Source: SFLA01 sp045595785
GTDB lineage: Bacteria; Bacillota; Clostridia; Oscillospirales; CAG-382
Reading direction: 5' to 3'
Assembly: GCA_045595785.1 (NCBI GenBank)
Contig: JAZOBE010000045.1
Location: 62,001-126,000 of the forward strand
Length of the DNA stretch: 64,000 nt
Shown: piece after piece, positions 51,745 to 59,680 of the stretch
Layout of the letters: every line of letters starts with the position of its first letter
Numbering within the stretch: position 1 is the first letter of the stretch
Program-made: the position numbers and the translations under genes
The notes under the pieces: model-generated
Seen by the model: only the letters and a program-made list of their open reading frames with translations
Told to the model about the DNA's origin: nothing
Databases searched by the model: none

Positions 51745-52584
51745 TTAAATAATTAATCTTAAGTTTTCAATATGCTTTCTGTGCTCTGCACCGGTTGAAA
51801 TAATATATATGCGTGTTGTATTTATATTGCTGTGTCCGAGGATATCCGCTAATTTTGCGATATCCTTTTCTGTTTTGTAAAAGGTGCGGGCAAACAGATG
51901 CCTTAAATTGTGAGGGAAGACCTTTTCGGTTGCTACCCTTGCTCCTTTGCATAATGCCTTCATTTCCCGCCATATGTTGCTTCGGTTTACGGGATTACCG
52001 TTTTTTGTAACAAAAACTGCACCTGTATTTATTTTGCGGCGTTCGGCATATTCAAGTAATTTCTTTCTTAAGGCGGATACGATAAATACCTTTCTCGTTT
52101 TGCCCTTGCAATCAATAGTTGTTTCGCCTTTTTTTATTGCTTCTACCGTTATATGCTCCAGCTCACTCACACGTATTCCCGCGCTGCAAAGCGTTTGAAT
52201 AATCAGAGACAATCGCTCGTTCTTTTTGCTTTCGGCGGTTCTGACCAGCGATAAATATTCTTCTTTTGTAAGCTCTGCTTCTTCTGAACAGAACGCATTC
52301 TTTTGTATCTTGATTTGTTTTATACAGCAATCCTGACGCTTTATGTATCGCAGGTAAGTGTTTAACGCAACGATCATAGAGTTTGCGCTTGTCGGAGCAT
52401 ACGCTTGTTTCAAGTGCTCCTTATATTCTATAGTGAGTGATTTTTCAAGCCTTTTGTCCTTTGCATAGCTTTGAAAATAGCGGATATCGTGTATGTATTT
52501 TTTTATTGTATTAACGCTCTTTTCATCTTCCTTCAGCATGGCTTCAAATGCTGCAAGTGTTTGGTCTGTAACTTTTTGTTCCAT
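51745..52584 (-). CDS. Tyrosine recombinase (XerC/integrase-like), likely invertase
   Basis: A 279-residue protein; the start is ATG 52584 behind GGAGGT (an upstream in-frame start has no site). It has an N-terminal SAM-like DNA-binding domain (NTIKKYIHDIRYFQSYAKD) and a catalytic domain with all residues: Arg in GIRVSELE, Lys in CKGKTRKV, His-x-x-Arg in PHNLRH, His in LGHSN and Tyr in TRIYI. It is therefore probably active. Its 3' end abuts the inverted repeats of the invertible promoter, so it is the natural candidate for flipping it. The size fits stand-alone fim-type recombinases rather than phage integrases. Confidence 0.9.
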   Translation of the reverse strand: MEQKVTDQTLAAFEAMLKEDEKSVNTIKKYIHDIRYFQSYAKDKRLEKSLTIEYKEHLKQAYAPTSANSMIVALNTYLRYIKRQDCCIKQIKIQKNAFCSEEAELTKEEYLSLVRTAESKKNERLSLIIQTLCSAGIRVSELEHITVEAIKKGETTIDCKGKTRKVFIVSALRKKLLEYAERRKINTGAVFVTKNGNPVNRSNIWREMKALCKGARVATEKVFPHNLRHLFARTFYKTEKDIAKLADILGHSNINTTRIYIISTGAEHRKHIENLRLII

Positions 52585-52668
52585 AATTTTTAATACCTCC
52601 TTATACAGCGTAATTTTACCATGTTTTTTAAGTTTTGGAGCATATGGCTTAATCAAAGCACAAGAAAA

Positions 52669-52688
52669 GGCTGACCATATGGTCAGCC
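52669..52688 (-). terminator. Terminator after the Trk regulatory gene
   Basis: A 20-bp perfect palindrome (52669-52688) followed on the minus strand by TTTTCTT. A nearly identical palindrome occurs at 54935-54956. Confidence 0.75.
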
Positions 52689-52703
52689 CTTTAGTACATA
52701 AAA

Positions 52704-53354
52704 CTATTTCAGCTTCGCAAGCTTGGATGTGTTCGCAATTACAATCAGCGTTGTTTCCGCATCAAGCATTTGCTCGGGATTGACGTTAACGTTGATCCGC
52801 TCGCCCTTCTTAATGGCGACGATGTTGAGGCCGTATTTTTTCCGGAGATTCAATTCGATCAGGTTTTTATCGCACCACTCATCCTTAACGTCGATCTCAA
52901 CCATTGATACGTCCTTTGACAGAGATATCATATCGATAAAGCCCGAGCTGAGCAGATTTTTGGCAAGGCGGATGCCCGACTCGTTTTCGGGAAAAACCAC
53001 TTGATCCGCTCCTACACGAAGTAATATCTTTTGGTGCATCTCATTGGCACATTTTGCAATGACCGTATTCACGCCCGACTCCTTGCAAAGCGTGACTGCC
53101 ATGACACTTGCTTCAAGGTTGTTTGCCATACAAACGATAACGGTATCAATATTGCCGATTCCCAGACGAGAGATGACCTCCGAATCGGTTACGTCAGCAC
53201 ATTTGCACACAGGCAGATATGCGGCTGCATCGTTGACGATTCTTTCATCGGCGTCTACGGCGATAACCTCCATACCGTTCTCAACGAGCTCTCTTGCCAC
53301 TGCCAAGCCATATCTTCCAAGTCCAAAGACTGCATATGTTTTCTTTGCTTTCAT
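52704..53354 (-). CDS. trkA: TrkA/KtrA-type K+ uptake regulatory subunit
   Basis: A 216-residue cytoplasmic RCK protein. The N-terminal Rossmann fold has FGLGRYGLAVARELVENGMEVIAVDADE (GxGxxG nucleotide motif and acidic ribose ligand). VIAKCANEMHQKILLRVGADQVVFPE completes the RCK_N domain, followed by an RCK_C ligand-binding domain. It gates the TrkH/KtrB channel in response to nucleotides and, in many Firmicutes, c-di-AMP. The gene follows trkH by 10 bp on the minus strand, and AAGGAGAA precedes the ATG. Confidence 0.9.
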   Translation of the reverse strand: MKAKKTYAVFGLGRYGLAVARELVENGMEVIAVDADERIVNDAAAYLPVCKCADVTDSEVISRLGIGNIDTVIVCMANNLEASVMAVTLCKESGVNTVIAKCANEMHQKILLRVGADQVVFPENESGIRLAKNLLSSGFIDMISLSKDVSMVEIDVKDEWCDKNLIELNLRKKYGLNIVAIKKGERINVNVNPEQMLDAETTLIVIANTSKLAKLK

Positions 53355-53364
53355 AATTTTCTCC

Positions 53365-54726
53365 TTATCCTATACTTACATCTTCCATCGGCTCGGAAAT
53401 CACGTTCTGGCTCTCGTTTTTACTGCCGAGCGCCACCGCAAGTGATATGGGACCGACCCTGCCGAAATACATCGTTATAATGATAATCGCTTTTCCTACT
53501 GTGTTAAGCGTTGCGGTTAGATTTCTCGAAAGTCCGACTGTCGCCGTTGCGCTGATCGTTTCATAGACCGCATCTATGACGGATACGTTGTTCGTCGCCA
53601 TCAGGAGTATGGTCGATGCGGAGCATATTGCAAAAAACGTTGCCGCTACCGCAACGGCTTTTTTTACCGAACTTTCGGAAAAGCGGCGGCCGAACAGAGC
53701 TGCGCTGTTTTTGTTTCTTATGGTTGCCAACGCCGAGCAGATAAGCACGGCTATGGTTACGGTTTTAATACCGCCTGCCGTTCCCACGGGAGAACCGCCT
53801 GCAACCATTAAAAGAACAGACACAGCGGCAGACGCATTCGTAAGATTTTCCTGAGGAACTGAGGCAAAGCCGGCTGTTCTCGTGGTAACCGATTGGAAAA
53901 ATGACACTTGAATTTTATCAAAAAGCGACATTCCGCCGATAGTTAAAGGGTTGGAATATTCAAAAACAAATATGAGCGCCGCGCCAACAATAATAAGTCC
54001 TGCGGTAACAGTAATTGCAATCTTTGAATGCAAGGTAAGATGCCTGAATATCTTGCGGTTCTTCGAAGAACTGTTCTTAATAACACGCAGTACATCCCAC
54101 CATACGATATAACCGAGACCGCCGAGTATGATGAGCGCGGAAGTAACGATATTTATCAGAGGATTCGTTGCATAATTGCAAAGACTGTTTTCCGAAATAA
54201 TATCGATACCGGCATTACAAAAAGCGGAAACCGAATTGAATACCGATATCCAAATGCCTTTTGCCCCAAACTCCGGTACAAACACGAGCATATACAGAAT
54301 AGCGCCTATTCCCTCGATGATCAGCGTACCGAACAGCACGTTTTTTACAAACTTGCCAAGCTCCGACATTGTGTTTAGATTAAAGGCGTCCTGAATGAGT
54401 AATCGGTCACTGATACCCATTTTTCTGTTCAAAAGAAGCATTAATCCCGATATAATCGTAATAACACCAAGACCGCCAATCTGTATCAGAAGCAAAATGA
54501 TGACTTGTCCGAATATGCTCCAAGCGGATACCGTGGGCAGTGTAACCAGTCCCGTTACGCAGGTGGCGGTGGTTGCCGTAAACAGCGCATCAAGATAGGG
54601 CACAGCCTCACCGTCGGTAGAGCTTATTGGTAATGCTAATAGCAGGCTCCCCAACAGAATCGTAATAAGAAAGCTTAGCAATATGATTTGTGTTGTGGAA
54701 AACGCGAATTTTCTTTTTCTTATCAT
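53365..54726 (-). CDS. trkH: TrkH/KtrB-type potassium uptake channel
   Basis: A 453-residue membrane protein; the start is ATG 54726 behind AGAGGAAAAC. About ten helices contain the four pore loops of the superfamily, recognisable from TATTATCVTGL, GGSPVGTAGGIKT and SATATVGLSRNLT. This is the K+-translocating subunit paired with the RCK protein encoded downstream. The leader carries a hairpin with a T run (54750-54785), so transcription attenuation is possible. The gene pair has its own flanking palindromes. Confidence 0.93.
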   Translation of the reverse strand: MIRKRKFAFSTTQIILLSFLITILLGSLLLALPISSTDGEAVPYLDALFTATTATCVTGLVTLPTVSAWSIFGQVIILLLIQIGGLGVITIISGLMLLLNRKMGISDRLLIQDAFNLNTMSELGKFVKNVLFGTLIIEGIGAILYMLVFVPEFGAKGIWISVFNSVSAFCNAGIDIISENSLCNYATNPLINIVTSALIILGGLGYIVWWDVLRVIKNSSSKNRKIFRHLTLHSKIAITVTAGLIIVGAALIFVFEYSNPLTIGGMSLFDKIQVSFFQSVTTRTAGFASVPQENLTNASAAVSVLLMVAGGSPVGTAGGIKTVTIAVLICSALATIRNKNSAALFGRRFSESSVKKAVAVAATFFAICSASTILLMATNNVSVIDAVYETISATATVGLSRNLTATLNTVGKAIIIITMYFGRVGPISLAVALGSKNESQNVISEPMEDVSIG

Positions 54727-54745
54727 ATAGTTTTCCTCTAAAAAG

Positions 54746-54785
54746 CAAAAAGGAACCAATGTTCTCTACAGTCAGCTGGTTCCTT
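54746..54785 (-). terminator. Candidate attenuator in the trkH leader
   Basis: A 9-bp perfect stem (54750-54758 with 54777-54785) is followed on the minus strand by TTTTGCTTTTT and then the trkH ribosome site. It could stop transcription before trkH and thus act as a regulatory attenuator. Its control signal is unknown. Confidence 0.55.
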
Positions 54786-54834
54786 GTTTTTATGTTTTTT
54801 TAATTGTAACACATTATTCCGTTTCTGTCAATAC

Positions 54835-54918
54835 GTTGGCACGGCGAATATCTACAGCCACCTTGATGCCGTAACGAAAGCGGACACCGGTGCCGCGATG
54901 AGCAAGGCGTTGGGATAA
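54835..54918 (+). pseudogene. 3' remnant of a phage-type tyrosine integrase
   Basis: A plus-strand stretch of 27 codons ends at TAA 54916 and reads GTANIYSHLD followed by a short helix with AMSKALG, the typical C-terminus of phage/ICE integrases including the catalytic Tyr. Everything upstream of that tail is gone, with AT-rich unrelated sequence there. It is a decayed end of a formerly integrated element. Confidence 0.6.
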
Positions 54919-54934
54919 AAAGAGCATAAGGAAA

Positions 54935-54956
54935 GGGCTGACCACGCGGTCAGCCC
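54935..54956. repeat. Palindrome flanking the trk locus, second copy
   Basis: A 22-bp near-perfect palindrome (GGGCTGACC...GGTCAGCCC) whose flanks also resemble those of 52669-52688. It could terminate the gene ending at 54970 and the integrase remnant. Confidence 0.5.
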
Positions 54957-54969
54957 TTAGAAGATATGA

Positions 54970-55308
54970 TCATATGCCGCAAATTGTAAAACACTCATGT
55001 TCAGTAAAACACTCTTCTACCCACGGCGTCAATTCTTCAACTACAGCCTTCCATTGCTCATTTTTCTTGGAATTTTCAATAATTATATTCCACTGAGTTT
55101 TGTTAATTACATTGGTCGGACCGTAATAGTCAAACATTCCAATAGAATCAGCGAAAAGCTGAAAAAGCGAAAGCTCATCAAATAAGTCAGCATGAATGCA
55201 AATAGAATCTTTTAGCCAAAACTTGTTTTTGAATTTTCCTTTTTGAAATTCGAAATAGCATGTGCCACCTGATGCTTTTCTATCTTCTTCATAAACAAAG
55301 TATTTCAT
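54970..55308 (-). CDS. Hypothetical protein
   Basis: A 112-residue soluble protein, acidic in the C-terminal half. The ATG at 55308 is preceded by AGGTGA. Patches such as CYFEFQKGKF and DSIGMFDYYGP suggest an alpha/beta fold, but no family is recognised. Small orphan genes of this kind next to mobile-element remnants are often immunity-like or cargo genes; that is only a guess. Confidence 0.5.
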   Translation of the reverse strand: MKYFVYEEDRKASGGTCYFEFQKGKFKNKFWLKDSICIHADLFDELSLFQLFADSIGMFDYYGPTNVINKTQWNIIIENSKKNEQWKAVVEELTPWVEECFTEHECFTICGI

Positions 55309-55393
55309 AATATGTTCACCTGTAAAATCTTATTTGCTAAACTGATTACAATAAATAATTCAAGACCGCAATTCGTGAGAGCTGTGGTATTTT

Positions 55394-55444
55394 TGGCGCA
55401 AAGAGAGGGATTCGAACCCTTGTGCGCGTGAGCGCAAACTGATT
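55394..55444 (-). other. tRNA-like 3' half (type II variable arm, T arm, CCA), degraded
   Basis: Read on the minus strand, the segment has a TGCGC/GCGCA variable-arm hairpin, a T arm with TTCGAAT loop and CCCT stem, an acceptor-like strand, discriminator G and CCA at 55394. No proper D arm, anticodon arm or complementary 5' acceptor strand was found at the right distance. It is probably a pseudo-tRNA-Ser/Leu or an attachment-site copy of its 3' end. Confidence 0.4.
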
Positions 55445-56007
55445 TCGAGCAGCTGTAAAGCAGGCTCGCTCTGTCCCTCACTGTCCCTAATTTCCGCATT
55501 TTTTAGCCAATTAGTGACCGCTTTATTGCCCTTTCCGAGAAAAATGCACGGCTTTCTCAAGGCCAAAGGGACGGGCGGTCACTATTTTGATCCACAGACC
55601 GTAAAATAGTTCTGAAACCATTATATCACAGTTCAAATGCCTTTTCAAGTAATCAAAAAAGTGTTAAAAAGCCGTCAAAATTCGAACCCCAAGGTGGTTT
55701 TCGTCGACGTCACTTATAATCAGTTATTTGCCATCCTTCGCCGTCCTTGTCTATCCTTAAGAAAAGAGCAAAACAGGCAAAAAATGAGGCGTTTTTGGAA
55801 AATTGTTAGGAAACTGAAAGGGAAAAGAGAAAAAGGCTATTTCTAAATTGATGGAGTTTTTTAAAAAAAGACTTTAATTTTAGAAAATTTTGATTTCAAA
55901 ATCTGTGGAGTTTTTTGAAGATGTTTTCTGTCTTGAAGTTGAAAAACGCTTTCAAATTTTGTGGAGTCTTAGCAGGCACATTTTAAATTTTATTACTACA
56001 ACATGCA
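55445..56007. other. Intergenic stretch without convincing gene
   Basis: Mixed AT-rich DNA. A 69-codon frame at 55637-55846 has no ribosome site and biased Lys/Arg content. A short GTGGAGTTTT-like motif recurs near 55849, 55901 and 55960. No promoter pair of quality is seen. It reads as eroded mobile-element DNA. Confidence 0.5.
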
Positions 56008-56039
56008 AAAAGAGTGGACTTGAATTGGTCCACTCTTTT
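56008..56039. terminator. Bidirectional intrinsic terminator
   Basis: A 12-bp perfect stem (56008-56019 with 56028-56039) and an 8-base loop, with A and T runs on the two sides. No gene of either strand ends directly at it. Confidence 0.75.
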
Positions 56040-56250
56040 ACTATTTTAATATTTAATCCAAATTCAGCAAATCATCAACATGAATATCAGATGTTGTAAT
56101 TGTTGTTACTATGTCAATGTATTTTGAATAGTTTATAAAAGATGGAAGTATAATCGATGCGTTTGTCTAAAGCCGATAAAGTGCAGTTTCAGACAAGATT
56201 TCAAAATTAAACAATTCGCCTTTTATCTAAGGATAACCTCCTCAAACTAT
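56040..56250. other. Intergenic stretch, nothing recognised
   Basis: AT-rich DNA between the terminator and the leader-RNA promoter. No open frame with a ribosome site and no repeat or hairpin of note. Confidence 0.4.
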
Positions 56251-56278
56251 TTACAAAAATGTAATAATATGGTATAAT
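56251..56278 (+). promoter_or_regulatory. Promoter of the structured leader RNA
   Basis: TTACAA (56251-56256, weak -35), a 16-bp spacer and TATAAT (56273-56278). Predicted transcription start is at about 56285, exactly at the first base pair of the long hairpin. Confidence 0.6.
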
Positions 56279-56285
56279 TATTCTT

Positions 56286-56430
56286 GCGACACAGTTTAAT
56301 ACTTCAATGCAGGCATACATGTTAAAAACGTATGTCTTGTTGTCATTTCCTGCGTTGAAATGAACTGTGTTGCGACAGAACAAGCTGCGTTTTTTAGTGC
56401 GCGGTTTGTTTGCCGTGCACTTTTTTATTT
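56286..56430 (+). ncRNA. Candidate structured RNA or riboswitch-like leader
   Basis: About 145 nt between promoter and terminator. Bases 56286-56296 pair with 56363-56373 (11 bp, one G-U). After a 6/3 internal loop, 56303-56313 pair with 56349-56359 (11 bp, one G-U). An apical hairpin (56314-56318 with 56330-56334) and a 14-nt one-sided bulge complete it. An intrinsic terminator follows at 56397-56426, then the ribosome site of the Sel1/TM2 gene. The long rod with central asymmetry could be a small RNA or a ligand- or protein-sensing leader. It does not match a class I could name. Confidence 0.6.
56397..56426 (+). terminator. Intrinsic terminator of the leader RNA
   Basis: An eight-bp stem (56397-56404 with 56413-56420, one G-U), an 8-base loop and six T residues, directly before the ribosome site AGAAAGGAC of the gene at 56446. 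Confidence 0.85.
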
Positions 56431-56445
56431 TAGAAAGGACAAGTT

Positions 56446-57012
56446 ATGAGTGATTTTGAAACCGTTTTAGAAATGGCAAACGCCGGTGATTTAGTTTCGC
56501 AATATCGTGTCGGTCTTGCTTACGAGGTTGGTGATGTTGTAGAGAAAGATTTGACTACAGCTAAAATGTGGTATGAAAAATCAGCGACAGGCGGGTACAA
56601 AAATGCCGAAATAAAACTACGTATTCTTGCGATAAAGTATGGCGAAGAGAAGAAGGAAACACCACATAACAGTGATGTTGATATTGCCTCTACAAACACC
56701 ACTACAAATCTTAGTGTTTCAGAAAACAACGAATCTGAACACAACACGCCAAAATCTGAAGAGGTAGTTTCTCAACCCTTGAACAACCAACAAAGTGTAA
56801 AAACAGAGAAAAATAAAACCGTGGCCATACTGTTCGCGGCCTTTTTAGGTTGTTGGGGGGCGCATGATTTTTATTTAAATCGTACTACGCAAGGCGTTAT
56901 TAAAATCGCTTTAACATCTACTATCATAGGAATTGTGGCTTCTGGTATATGGGCAATAATTGATTTGGTCAATATTTTGTCTGACCCAGATGTATTGATT
57001 GTAAAGAAATAG
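56446..57012 (+). CDS. Sel1-repeat protein with TM2 domain
   Basis: A 188-residue protein. The N-terminal Sel1-like unit (GDLVSQYRVGLAYEVGD, TAKMWYEKSATGGYKNAE) is followed by a Ser/Asn-rich linker. A C-terminal TM2 domain has two helices and the diagnostic FLGCWGAHDFYLNRTTQGVIKI loop. TM2 proteins are small membrane proteins of unclear function. AGAAAGGAC precedes the ATG. Its expression depends on read-through or release of the terminator in the upstream leader, so it may be conditional. It is the first of a run of repeat-protein genes. Confidence 0.8.
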   Translation: MSDFETVLEMANAGDLVSQYRVGLAYEVGDVVEKDLTTAKMWYEKSATGGYKNAEIKLRILAIKYGEEKKETPHNSDVDIASTNTTTNLSVSENNESEHNTPKSEEVVSQPLNNQQSVKTEKNKTVAILFAAFLGCWGAHDFYLNRTTQGVIKIALTSTIIGIVASGIWAIIDLVNILSDPDVLIVKK

Positions 57013-57041
57013 CAATGTGAGCTTGTAAAAGGAGAAAGGTT

Positions 57042-57821
57042 ATGACTCAGCAAGATTTTGAATATAGAGAAAAACATGCAGTTGTCCCGCAATTAGATTA
57101 TTTAAATGGCGGACTTTCCAACATCATTGCGCCTCCTATTAAGTATTCTCAGTATGCACATTTAGGTACCATAACTAAAGTGAATGGCGGCAAAGTAGCA
57201 AGTGGCGTGTTTGGGGCTCTTGAAGGCGCATTACATATGGCAAGTGGCAACTTTGGGTATGGTCTCGGTAAGACTATTGCGTCAACAGCAAAAACGGCGA
57301 CCGGTGTTGTTGACCCCGCCTATTTAGAAACGCAAAAAATAATTTGCAGCACAATTAAGGAATGGGAAGAAATATCGTGGAAAGAACGTTTTTTTATAAA
57401 AAATTTTGTTCCCGCTGAAGGCAATCCGGGAGATATTGTGTGCGAACATGATGAATTTGATGAATTTTATTGCGGCAACGGTCGTAAATATCTTTATAAT
57501 GGCGATTATTTCGAGGGATTGTTTGTAGATGGAAAAATGTCGTGGGGTATTTATATATTTGCGTCCGGTTCGCGATATCTTGGTAACTTCGACGAGGATT
57601 ATTATATTGTTGGTCGTGGCATGCGTATGTACGAAAGCGGAAATACATATTATTACGGGGAGTCTTCCCAATCGATGCGTAATGGTGTAGGTGCTATGTG
57701 GTATACAAATGGTGTTTATGTTGGTCATTGGGCGGACGATATGCGTCAAGGTCACGGTTTTTTAAGGGTGGATGACAAATTTTATGACGGACAATTTAAT
57801 AATGATGAGTTGGTGAAATAA
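57042..57821 (+). CDS. MORN-repeat protein
   Basis: A 259-residue protein with a hydrophobic/Gly-rich N-terminal half (SGVFGALEGALHMASGNFGYGLGKT). About five MORN-type units follow (YLYNGDYFEGLFVDG, YIFASGSRYLGNFDED, MYESGNTYYYGES, WYTNGVYVGHWADDM, RVDDKFYDGQFNNDE). MORN repeats bind membranes or proteins. GGAGAAAGG precedes the ATG. The next gene starts 1 bp after its stop. Confidence 0.85.
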   Translation: MTQQDFEYREKHAVVPQLDYLNGGLSNIIAPPIKYSQYAHLGTITKVNGGKVASGVFGALEGALHMASGNFGYGLGKTIASTAKTATGVVDPAYLETQKIICSTIKEWEEISWKERFFIKNFVPAEGNPGDIVCEHDEFDEFYCGNGRKYLYNGDYFEGLFVDGKMSWGIYIFASGSRYLGNFDEDYYIVGRGMRMYESGNTYYYGESSQSMRNGVGAMWYTNGVYVGHWADDMRQGHGFLRVDDKFYDGQFNNDELVK

Positions 57822-57822
57822 T

Positions 57823-59187
57823 ATGGATATTTCAAAACCTCACGTTAACGACTATTTATCCGCTGCAAAGCGCGGAAGTCTTGTTGCGCAAAAGCAATTA
57901 GGAATGTTGTTGGTCCGCAGCGATAACTCAATTAAAGACGGAATTCGTTGGCTCGAAAAAGCCACAAAACAAGGCGACGCCGATGCAATGTATTTGTTAG
58001 GCAGAGTTTGCCTAACAAAGCTGAACGACCCCAAAAAAGCTTTTCGTTGGTATGAAAAAGCTGCTAAAAATAATCATGTTGATGCAATGATTGACGTGGG
58101 CGCTTTTTATGTGTTCGGATATGTAGTATCTCGTAATGTTGAAGAAGCCATTAAATGGTATAAAAGAGCAGCGAATTTAAATTCTCCTGTCGGATATCAT
58201 AACTTGGCTTTCTTGTACTTGCAGGATGAACATTTATATAATACGGCGATTCAATATTTAGAAAAAGCAAAATCTTTGGGCTATAGCGAGTCTGCCTATA
58301 TGCTTGGCGTGATATATTTTTCAGGGCGCGGAGTAGAAAAAAACGCCGAATATGCTCTTGATAACTTGGTTTTATCTTATGACCTGGGAAAATATTATTC
58401 GTGTCGTCCTATTGGCGATTTGTATTTTCAAGGCGCATTCGATAATGGTCAGCAGAACTGCTGTAAAGCTATTGAATGGTATTCCCGAGGTGCCGAGCAT
58501 GGAGTGCTTTCTTGCGTTGAGGTTCTTGGAGATATCTATTATTATGGTTTCGGCGTTGAGACGGATTTTTGCCGTGCCCTTAATTTCTATAAACAAGCCG
58601 CAGAAATGGGTTCTGGCAACGCCGCATTCACTCTTGGTTCTATGTTTATTGGTGGTGAAGGGACAGCTCAAGATTTAAAAGAAGCTTTAAAATGGATGTT
58701 GTTAGCAGAGAAAAAAGGACATGATAGAGCCTCAAAGTTTGTGAACATGCTTCTCGATGTTTTGGACGATGGTAAAACTGCACACGCCGGCCCCTCGACT
58801 AAAAACACAGTGAGCATTAAACTTCGTTCTTCATATTCTGAAAGTGTGGAAAAATACATTGCAGAGCAAGAAAGAGAAAACTTAATTAAAAAGAAAAGAA
58901 ATGCAAGCATCTATGCAGCCGCAGGCGCCCATAGCGGCAATGGTTCTTATACCGATTATGATATGGGCGCTGTCATAAATCCTGATGGGCGAATTACGTA
59001 TGTAGACACAGACTTGGGTGTAATTCTCGGTTCAGACGGTTCTGTTTCTTCACACGATTCTGCGACCGGGGTAACATTCAATTGGGGCTCCGGAAATATG
59101 ATGGCTTATGATGAAGTTTCCAACGCTACGCTTGATATTAATTCGGGCTCAATAAGCTATAATTTTGATGGATACACCATTAAATGA
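57823..59187 (+). CDS. Sel1-repeat protein with C-terminal beta domain
   Basis: A 454-residue soluble protein. At least eight Sel1 units cover residues ~10-310 (WLEKATKQGDADAMYLLGRV, WYEKAAKNNHVDAMIDVGAF, WYKRAANLNSPVGYHNLAFL and others). A charged linker (EKYIAEQERENLIKKKRNAS) follows, then a C-terminal domain of short beta repeats (NPDGRITYVDTDLG, GSDGSVSSHDS, NSGSISYNF). Sel1 solenoids assemble protein complexes. The gene is almost fused to the MORN gene (1 bp apart), so the two products probably work together. Confidence 0.88.
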   Translation: MDISKPHVNDYLSAAKRGSLVAQKQLGMLLVRSDNSIKDGIRWLEKATKQGDADAMYLLGRVCLTKLNDPKKAFRWYEKAAKNNHVDAMIDVGAFYVFGYVVSRNVEEAIKWYKRAANLNSPVGYHNLAFLYLQDEHLYNTAIQYLEKAKSLGYSESAYMLGVIYFSGRGVEKNAEYALDNLVLSYDLGKYYSCRPIGDLYFQGAFDNGQQNCCKAIEWYSRGAEHGVLSCVEVLGDIYYYGFGVETDFCRALNFYKQAAEMGSGNAAFTLGSMFIGGEGTAQDLKEALKWMLLAEKKGHDRASKFVNMLLDVLDDGKTAHAGPSTKNTVSIKLRSSYSESVEKYIAEQERENLIKKKRNASIYAAAGAHSGNGSYTDYDMGAVINPDGRITYVDTDLGVILGSDGSVSSHDSATGVTFNWGSGNMMAYDEVSNATLDINSGSISYNFDGYTIK

Positions 59188-59241
59188 ATTTAAAATATGA
59201 TTGAATTATAATTTTTTATTTCAGAAAGGCTTGGTTAAAAA

Positions 59242-59676
59242 GTGAAGAAAAAATGGGTCGTTGCAACATTAATTTCCGCATTAGCGATTACTATTGTGGT
59301 GGTTTTGCTGTTTGCATTGCTGTCTTTATACAAACAACTACAAGGGACTGCGCATACGGAAACACAGAGCATATCTATTACAGAAAATTGTTGGGAGTAT
59401 GTAACCGATTGTCAAATTATTGAACAGGATAATGGTACAGTTTCAGTGACTTTAACAGCGCCAGATTATGTACAGTTAGTTGCTCAAATAGCGGAAGAAA
59501 CAACTGGAAGAGTAACTGCGGAAATGATTGCAGAGGCTGTAAAAAATAGCCCCCAGATGGTCAAGGAATATTCTTTTGTTGCAAAGACGGGAGAAGATGA
59601 AGATGTAAAGGTAGCCTTGATAGAGCAAATCTCCTATGAATTGCTTGCGGTTACTTTGAAGGATATAAACGGGTGA
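59242..59676 (+). CDS. Membrane-anchored small protein
   Basis: The start is GTG 59242, after GAAAGG. The 144-residue protein has one N-terminal membrane helix (ATLISALAITIVVVLLFALLSLY) and an extracytoplasmic alpha/beta domain with VTLTAPDYVQLV and ISYELLAVTLKD. No family is recognised. It lies 4 bp before the WG-repeat protein gene and is probably translated with it. Confidence 0.6.
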   Translation: MKKKWVVATLISALAITIVVVLLFALLSLYKQLQGTAHTETQSISITENCWEYVTDCQIIEQDNGTVSVTLTAPDYVQLVAQIAEETTGRVTAEMIAEAVKNSPQMVKEYSFVAKTGEDEDVKVALIEQISYELLAVTLKDING

Positions 59677-59680
59677 TAAC

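Noticed and set aside
55394..55497. Complete tRNA-Ser gene
   Set aside because: A full fold would need about 104 nt with mismatches in the acceptor stem and no proper D or anticodon arm; only the 3' half is credible.
55637..55846. 69-codon plus-strand gene
   Set aside because: No ribosome site and a Lys/Arg-rich random composition in a decayed intergenic region.
56286..56430. 6S RNA
   Set aside because: The rod shape is suggestive, but the length is shorter than usual and the asymmetric loops do not form the single large central bubble of 6S RNA, so the element is left unnamed.
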